DNA from: Bacillota bacterium
GTDB taxonomy: Bacteria; Bacillota_I; Bacilli_A; MOL361; Turicibacteraceae
Direction: 5' to 3'
Assembly (NCBI GenBank): GCA_003486705.1
Contig: DNGE01000074.1
Span: forward strand, 34,837-44,949
Length of the DNA stretch: 10,113 nt
Shown here piece by piece: positions 6,402-10,113 of this stretch; the stretch's first letter is position 1, and every line of letters begins with the position of its first letter. The position numbers and the translations under genes are program-made. Below the pieces are notes generated by a model, which was not told the origin of the DNA, made no database searches, and worked only from the letters and a program-made list of their open reading frames with translations.

Positions 6402-6767
6402 TTATCGTTTTAACGCTTGTCCTTTAAAACTTAACTTCTGATTTAACCCCTCATACATACTTGCAATTAACTTTTTCCCTTTACCAAATGTAATGAGTTG
6501 TTCCGTATTCGCTGTAAAATCAATCGCTGTTTCAATGGGTGTAATTTTAACCATTGAAACAATAATTTCAGCATCACGTCGTGATAGCATTAATTCTAAG
6601 CGATCATCATCTTCGAATTTCACATTAAATCCTAACGTGTTACCGACTTCAATCACAGCCTCTTTAGCTTGTTTGACATTGTTTTTATAGTAGTGTGTCA
6701 TTAAACTTTTTTCTACTGCATGTTCTCCCGTTTCATAATGCTGTTTGAATAAATCTTTTACTGCCAT
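6402..6767 (-). CDS. Small uncharacterised cytosolic protein between coaE and dnaB
   Basis: I do not recognise this 121-residue protein. It has no signal peptide or membrane segment. The first 45 residues look helical and rich in Lys, Glu and His (KDLFKQHYETGEHAVEKS). The middle suggests several beta strands (FNVKFEDDDRLELMLS, AEIIVSMVKI, TAIDFTANTEQ). The end is a basic helix with LITFGKGKKLIASMYEGL and a closing FKGQALKR. This alpha-plus-beta layout fits a compact single-domain protein. The start is ATG 6765-6767, preceded by GGGAGGA with a 7-base spacer; an ATG six codons upstream lacks a binding site. It begins 26 bases after coaE ends and is probably in its operon. In many Bacilli this slot between coaE and dnaB is held by other genes such as nrdR, but this protein has no ATP-cone or zinc ribbon and is not NrdR. 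Confidence 0.85.
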   Translation of the reverse strand: MAVKDLFKQHYETGEHAVEKSLMTHYYKNNVKQAKEAVIEVGNTLGFNVKFEDDDRLELMLSRRDAEIIVSMVKITPIETAIDFTANTEQLITFGKGKKLIASMYEGLNQKLSFKGQALKR

Positions 6768-6793
6768 CTTATAATCCTCCCACATTTTTATTT

Positions 6794-7393
6794 TTAAGTC
6801 ATCCTCATTAATTGAGTATATAACACTTCAAAACGTTTTTGAAGCTCAACTAAATCCCCCGTATTGTCTAAAACAAAATCAGCTTTTTCTTTTTTGATTT
6901 CGAGTGATAATTGAGAGTTAATTTTACTAAGCGCATACGCTTCATCAATTTGATCCCGCTTCATCAACCGCGTTTTTTGAATGATTGCATCCACATAAAC
7001 AACGAGACAGACATCCGCTAATTCATCAAATCCACTTTCATAAAGTAACGGAACATCTAAGACAACGAGTTTTTTTTCTTGTTGTCTTGCTCTATCAAGT
7101 TGATAAATCAACTCTTCTTTCACTTTAGGGTGTATTAAATCATTTAACTTTTGCTTAGCATTTTCATCGTTAAAAATTAACGCCCCAAGCGCCTGACGAT
7201 TTAAGCTGCCATCTTCTAAAATCAACTGTTGTCCAAACAAGACTTTAATTTCTTGTAAGAGTAAACTTCCTGGTGATTGCAAATCTCTTACGATTCGATC
7301 CGCATCAAGAACAGTTACCCCTTTATTAATAAACATTTGCGAGACTGTACTTTTCCCTGAAGAAATGCCACCCGTTAATCCAATGACTAACAT
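6794..7393 (-). CDS. coaE: Dephospho-CoA kinase
   Basis: CoaE phosphorylates the 3'-hydroxyl of dephospho-CoA with ATP, the last step of coenzyme A synthesis, in the cytosol. The 199-residue product shows the P-loop GLTGGISSGKS (5-15), LDAD (29-32) with the substrate-binding Asp, LIHP (86-89), VLDVPLLYESG (111-121), lid arginines around TRLMKRD (141-147) and ADFVLDNTGD (171-180). The length is typical. The start is ATG 7391-7393 with GGAGGGGTGA directly upstream. A longer open frame reaches 7450, but it would run through the mutM end and lacks a binding site. mutM stops one base before this ATG (TGAGATG), which indicates translational coupling. The mutM-coaE pairing is common in Bacilli. Confidence 0.97.
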   Translation of the reverse strand: MLVIGLTGGISSGKSTVSQMFINKGVTVLDADRIVRDLQSPGSLLLQEIKVLFGQQLILEDGSLNRQALGALIFNDENAKQKLNDLIHPKVKEELIYQLDRARQQEKKLVVLDVPLLYESGFDELADVCLVVYVDAIIQKTRLMKRDQIDEAYALSKINSQLSLEIKKEKADFVLDNTGDLVELQKRFEVLYTQLMRMT

Positions 7394-7394
7394 C

Positions 7395-8234
7395 TCACCC
7401 CTCCAATACATCCGGTTGACAAACTGGGCAATAATACGTACCACGTCCACCTACTTTAATCTTAGCTATGGGTGTTTGACAATTCACGCACGGTTCATCT
7501 TTTTTCATATGAACGAGCAATTCATTTTGATAACCGCCAACCACTCCTAAAGCAGATGTATAACTACGAATGGTTGTCCCTTTCAAAGCCACCGCTTTTT
7601 GTAAAACTTCTTTAGTATATTTTATCACATTTTTTATTTCTTCGTCCGTTAATTGTTGACTACTTTTTTGCGGATTTATTTTAGCTAAAAACAAGACCTC
7701 ATCCACGTATATATTTCCAAGCCCTGCCACCACACTTTGATCAAGCAACAAGGTCTTAATCGGCTTCTTTTTATTTTTTAACTTTTGCGAAACATATTCA
7801 AAATTAAATTCACTTGAAAAAGGTTCTACACCCAACACTTGAAAGGGCGCTGCATCTTTTAAAGCTTCCTCATTCTCGTAGTAATGAAACGTTCCAAACT
7901 TTCGAACATCTTGATATAATAACTGCTTTTCATTATCCAATTTAAAAATACTATGAATATGTGGATTTAACTCAAAATCTAAATCAGTATAAAAGTATTT
8001 CCCTTCCATTCTTAAATGTGAAACTAAGTATCCCTCATTTAAATGAAAAATTAAATACTTCCCGCGTCTTGATAATGACTCAATGGTCTTATTCGTTAAT
8101 AACGAAATAAAGGCATCGGCGCTCATATTTTTAATCATTGGTTCGTATCTTACGTCAACCTCTTTTATTATTAATCCTTTCAATTGCTGATTTAAAACAT
8201 CCTTAACTGCTTCAACCTCTGGTAATTCTGGCAT
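7395..8234 (-). CDS. mutM: Formamidopyrimidine-DNA glycosylase (MutM/Fpg)
   Basis: MutM removes oxidised purines such as 8-oxoguanine and FapyG from DNA and cuts the resulting abasic site by beta,delta-elimination. The 279-residue product begins MPELPEVE, giving the catalytic Pro2 and Glu3. Lys59 is in RRGKYLIFHL. The helix-two-turn-helix DNA-binding segment is at about 160-188 (LLDQSVVAGLGNIYVDEVLF). Residues Met76, Arg111 and Phe113 match the lesion-probing triad. The C-terminal zinc finger is Cys249-x2-Cys252-x16-Cys269-x2-Cys272 with Arg264 in the loop. All active-site residues are intact. The ATG 8232-8234 has AAGGTGAT a few bases upstream and lies 32 bases after the upstream gene, so it is probably cotranscribed. 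polA just upstream of that gene completes the usual Bacilli polA-mutM-coaE neighbourhood. Confidence 0.98.
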   Translation of the reverse strand: MPELPEVEAVKDVLNQQLKGLIIKEVDVRYEPMIKNMSADAFISLLTNKTIESLSRRGKYLIFHLNEGYLVSHLRMEGKYFYTDLDFELNPHIHSIFKLDNEKQLLYQDVRKFGTFHYYENEEALKDAAPFQVLGVEPFSSEFNFEYVSQKLKNKKKPIKTLLLDQSVVAGLGNIYVDEVLFLAKINPQKSSQQLTDEEIKNVIKYTKEVLQKAVALKGTTIRSYTSALGVVGGYQNELLVHMKKDEPCVNCQTPIAKIKVGGRGTYYCPVCQPDVLEG

Positions 8235-8266
8235 ATTATCACCTTACATTTCTTAAACTAACTGTA

Positions 8267-9697
8267 TTATTTCATAATCGCCTCAAAAATTTCAGACATC
8301 ATGACAAGCATCTCCATCTCAATGGGCGCAATCTCATAAGCTTGAACACCATTTTGCCCAATAAACAGAATACTCATCTCACGATTCTCATTTGGTATGC
8401 TTATGAATTCTTTAATAGTTTCGTCATCTATTTCAACACTTATCCATTCAATCACACTAAATTCATTTTCAACCTGTCTTAACTCATTTGCTTCCACTGA
8501 ATAAGTAAACACAGATTGCCCATTTACAACTAACTGCACCTCATTAAAATTTATTTTCTCCGTATTCATTACACCAAACATAACCGTCAATGCTGCGGAG
8601 GTAATTTCAGAATTTGTTGTTAAATACGGCATCATATTTGCATATTCAACCACCACATCCTCAGTCACCTCATCACTGTCATACTTTTTTACACTTGAGA
8701 ACACTTGAGTCGCATATGACACTTGATTAAATGCTGCAAAAGAAGGAATCTGAATTTGATTTGGCGCAATGATTTGTTGGTTGGCTTCTGGAATTGAGGC
8801 CACTTGTATTTTCGCATTATATTTCCCTAATGCTTTATCGCGACGTTGTGCGCGTTTTAATGTTAAATCAGACAGTGCTAAGTTTAACGTATCTTCATAT
8901 TGCTCACCGAGATATGGTCTAACCTCATTAAGATACTTAATTAAATAACCATATTGTTCTTCCTCAATTAGTTCCGTTATTTCTTTCATTAACGCTGTAT
9001 AAAATTCGGATTGATAATACCAAATCAGCGAGCTCACTGATTCATCCTCACCATTATTCGCTAAATAGTATAACTGCGATATCGCTTTAACATATTGTTT
9101 TTGTTCATAATATTCGCTTGCCTCTGTGATATATTGTTCTTTAATTAATTTAATGCACACTTCAATTTTTTCTTTTGCTAAATCATAGTAATACTGGTCA
9201 TTAAACATAACTTGCGAATACGATTGAATCGCATCTTCAATACGTCCTTGTTCTTGTAAATTTGCCCCATACGTGTAAGCTCGTTGCGATTCATAATATT
9301 TTTTCACTTCTTGCTCAGTATCTTTCACTGTATCATTTGAGAAAAACAACTCCGTTACAATTTGTTCATATTGTAAATATTCTTCATATTGAATCTTTCG
9401 TAACATATACAAGTTCGCATAATATTGAAATCGACTAATAATAGCCGGCCCTAAATTCTTTTTAATTCGTTCACGATACGGACTATCCATGTTTAAAAAC
9501 TTTTGATACACCGTTACAGCATCATCAGGTGCTGTTTCATCATAAATATAATTAATTAAAACATTTAATTGCTTGTCATACGTAATCACATGATAATTAT
9601 AATAAATTGCCCCCCAGACAATCAACGCGAAGATGATAGCAATAATTAATTTTAGTGATAACAAATCCTTTACCTTAAATTTATGTAAAGCCCCCAA
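8267..9697 (-). CDS. Uncharacterised membrane-anchored protein with TPR-like helical middle
   Basis: I do not recognise this family. Read from TTG (9695-9697) it has 476 residues. A short basic N-terminus (HKFKVK) is followed by one membrane helix at about 13-35 (SLKLIIAIIFALIVWGAIYY). By the positive-inside rule this leaves a large outside domain. Residues about 100-300 are helical, rich in Tyr, Glu and Gln, and include repeat-like pairs (ANLQEQGRIEDAIQSYSQV; EYYEQKQYVKAISQLYYL) that resemble tetratricopeptide repeats. The last 150 residues look strand-rich (FNEVQLVVNGQSVFTYSV, VIEWISVEID, MSILFIGQNG). There is no lipobox or cell-wall sorting motif. The TTG has GAGGTGA at ideal distance, while the ATG at 9733 has no binding site and overlaps a promoter -10. 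It sits between polA and mutM, where it is not usual, and probably heads the mutM-coaE transcript. Confidence 0.85.
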   Translation of the reverse strand: MGALHKFKVKDLLSLKLIIAIIFALIVWGAIYYNYHVITYDKQLNVLINYIYDETAPDDAVTVYQKFLNMDSPYRERIKKNLGPAIISRFQYYANLYMLRKIQYEEYLQYEQIVTELFFSNDTVKDTEQEVKKYYESQRAYTYGANLQEQGRIEDAIQSYSQVMFNDQYYYDLAKEKIEVCIKLIKEQYITEASEYYEQKQYVKAISQLYYLANNGEDESVSSLIWYYQSEFYTALMKEITELIEEEQYGYLIKYLNEVRPYLGEQYEDTLNLALSDLTLKRAQRRDKALGKYNAKIQVASIPEANQQIIAPNQIQIPSFAAFNQVSYATQVFSSVKKYDSDEVTEDVVVEYANMMPYLTTNSEITSAALTVMFGVMNTEKINFNEVQLVVNGQSVFTYSVEANELRQVENEFSVIEWISVEIDDETIKEFISIPNENREMSILFIGQNGVQAYEIAPIEMEMLVMMSEIFEAIMK

Positions 9698-9701
9698 ATT
9701 C

Positions 9702-9708
9702 TCACCTC
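9702..9708 (-). promoter_or_regulatory. Ribosome binding site selecting the TTG start of the membrane-anchored protein
   Basis: GAGGTGA on the minus strand is a 7-base match to the 16S anti-Shine-Dalgarno sequence. It lies 4 bases before TTG 9695-9697, which puts the GAGG core 7 bases from the codon. The alternative ATG at 9731-9733 is preceded by CTTATCCTGTGATACA, which has no such site. Confidence 0.7.
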
Positions 9709-9731
9709 TAATACGCTTTCGTTTTATAACC

Positions 9732-9740
9732 ATTGTATCA
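9732..9740 (-). promoter_or_regulatory. Extended -10 promoter ahead of the membrane-anchored protein, mutM and coaE
   Basis: Minus-strand TGATACAAT holds a -10 TACAAT (9732-9737) with a TGn element (9738-9740). No good -35 is seen 16-18 bases upstream. Transcription would begin near 9725, downstream of the ATG at 9733, leaving a leader of about 28 bases to the TTG start. The call is moderate because only the extended -10 supports it. Confidence 0.5.
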
Positions 9741-9741
9741 C

Positions 9742-9801
9742 AGGATAAGTTGTTTACACATCATAAAATACCTTATTTTTCAAGTTTAACCTACTTATCC
9801 T
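9742..9801. repeat. Nested, nearly concentric inverted repeat
   Basis: The outer arms AGGATAAGT (9742-9750) and ACTTATCCT (9793-9801) are perfect 9-base complements. Inside them, with almost the same centre, AAAATA and TATTTT (9765-9770 and 9774-9779) form a second pair around 3 bases. The element ends 5 bases before the -10 region of the next gene. It could be an operator, a cruciform or a mobile-element end; no function can be assigned. Confidence 0.55.
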
Positions 9802-9807
9802 AACCTC

Positions 9808-9955
9808 AAAGCTACTGTCGCCACAATAGCTTTTTACTTCTTGTTTCGGATGAGTTACTACGGCATGCGCTAACGACAGGTGTTTGTCCATTGGGGAATG
9901 AATAACCACTGATATTTGGATGAAACAAATCGTCAACCAAGTGGGATTAGTTGAC
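9808..9955 (-). other. Structured gene-poor stretch behind polA with several hairpins
   Basis: No convincing gene lies between 9698 and 9986. On the minus strand the stretch holds a 9-bp hairpin GUCAACUAA/UUGGUUGAC with a UCCCAC loop (9932-9955). Small hairpins CAUU-CCCC-AAUG and GACA...UGUC follow. Last comes an 11-bp hairpin AAAGCUAUUGU/ACAGUAGCUUU with a GGCG loop (9808-9833). Both large hairpins contain one or more G-U pairs that would be mismatches on the plus strand, which suggests the RNA, if any, is read from the minus strand. The stretch is also open for 44 codons in one frame (9815-9946) and 60 in another from TTG (9754-9936), without a binding site for either. It may be a decayed element or a small RNA; identity is unknown. 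Confidence 0.45.
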
Positions 9956-9986
9956 CCTTAAGACGTTTTGGGCATCTTTTTCGCAT

Positions 9987-10024
9987 AAAAAAGAGAAGCA
10001 ATCTTTAACTTCGATCACTTCTCT
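9987..10024 (-). terminator. Intrinsic terminator of polA
   Basis: On the minus strand AGAGAAGUGAUC pairs with GAUUGCUUCUCU over 12 bp (two G-U pairs) around a 9-base loop (9992-10024). Six U residues follow, the first of them inside the stem. It lies about 41 bases after the polA stop, so polA is probably insulated from the genes to the left. Confidence 0.92.
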
Positions 10025-10065
10025 CCCTATTAAACTTTATCTACTATTAAGAAAATCTGCTTGTT

Positions 10066-10113
10066 TTATTTCGCATCATACCACGTTGGACCATAAGAAT
10101 AATCCACTTTTAA
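10066..10113 (-). CDS. polA: DNA polymerase I, last 15 residues (5' part outside window)
   Basis: The frame ending in TAA at 10066-10068 encodes LKVDYSYGPTWYDAK. The ending GPTWYDAK is the characteristic C-terminus of bacterial DNA polymerase I in Bacilli, where it closes the polymerase fingers/palm domain. PolA fills gaps in repair and removes RNA primers. The assignment from so few residues is supported by position, since polA next to mutM and coaE is a common order in Bacilli, and by the terminator just downstream. The rest of the gene lies beyond the right edge. Confidence 0.88.
   Translation of the reverse strand, partial: LKVDYSYGPTWYDAK

Noticed and set aside
7394..7450. N-terminal extension of CoaE from an upstream ATG
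   Set aside because: It overlaps the mutM zinc-finger codons in another frame, has no binding site, and adds residues before the conserved MLVIGLTGG start of CoaE.
9808..9833. Hairpin read as a plus-strand terminator because UUUUU follows on that strand
   Set aside because: The stem has an A-C mismatch on the plus strand that is a G-U pair on the minus strand, the U run is short, and no plus-strand gene ends there.
9754..9936. Minus-strand open frame of 60 codons between polA and the membrane-anchored protein
   Set aside because: It starts at TTG without a ribosome binding site, covers hairpins and an inverted repeat, and encodes nothing recognisable. It is mentioned only as part of the structured stretch.
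1..10113. CRISPR array, tRNA or rRNA genes, intact insertion sequence, toxin-antitoxin pair or defence system
   Set aside because: No regularly spaced direct repeats, cloverleaf-like segments, transposase motifs or small paired toxin genes were seen on either strand.

Overview
The window looks like a chromosomal housekeeping segment of a low-GC Gram-positive bacterium (Bacillota, class Bacilli or an Erysipelotrichia/Turicibacter-like relative). This rests on strong AGGAGG-type ribosome binding sites, AT-rich codon use, a T-box in front of thrS, an L20-type leader in front of infC, and the Bacilli-specific pair dnaB-dnaI. All supported genes lie on the minus strand, so transcription runs from the right end of the window to the left. 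The species assignment is inference.

Layout in the direction of transcription: the last codons of polA (10066-10113) end in a strong terminator (9987-10024). A gene-poor stretch of about 290 bases follows (9698-9986), holding several hairpins, a nested inverted repeat and an extended -10 promoter. Then comes a tight run: an unrecognised membrane-anchored protein (8267-9697), mutM (7395-8234), coaE (6794-7393) and a small uncharacterised protein (6402-6767). A new promoter with a palindromic -10 drives dnaB (4945-6312) and dnaI (4032-4940), which together load the replicative helicase. thrS (1696-3624) has its own promoter and a threonine T-box attenuator and ends in a strong terminator. A four-helix CvpA-like membrane protein (494-1507) has its own extended -10 promoter. 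Finally a near-consensus promoter, an L20-type attenuating leader and the first 93 codons of infC, which starts at ATT, run off the left edge.

Functionally the window joins DNA replication and repair (PolA, MutM, DnaB, DnaI), coenzyme A synthesis (CoaE) and translation (ThrS, IF-3). Much of its interest lies in RNA-level control: two different attenuators, a non-standard start codon, and a structured leader at the dnaB start. No CRISPR array, tRNA or rRNA gene, phage gene or intact insertion sequence was seen. I found no convincing new multi-gene system. The least explained parts are the membrane-anchored protein upstream of mutM, the structured stretch behind polA, the small protein between coaE and dnaB, and the long tail of the CvpA-like protein. 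Several start codons are moved here from the longest open frame to the ATG or TTG that has a ribosome binding site.
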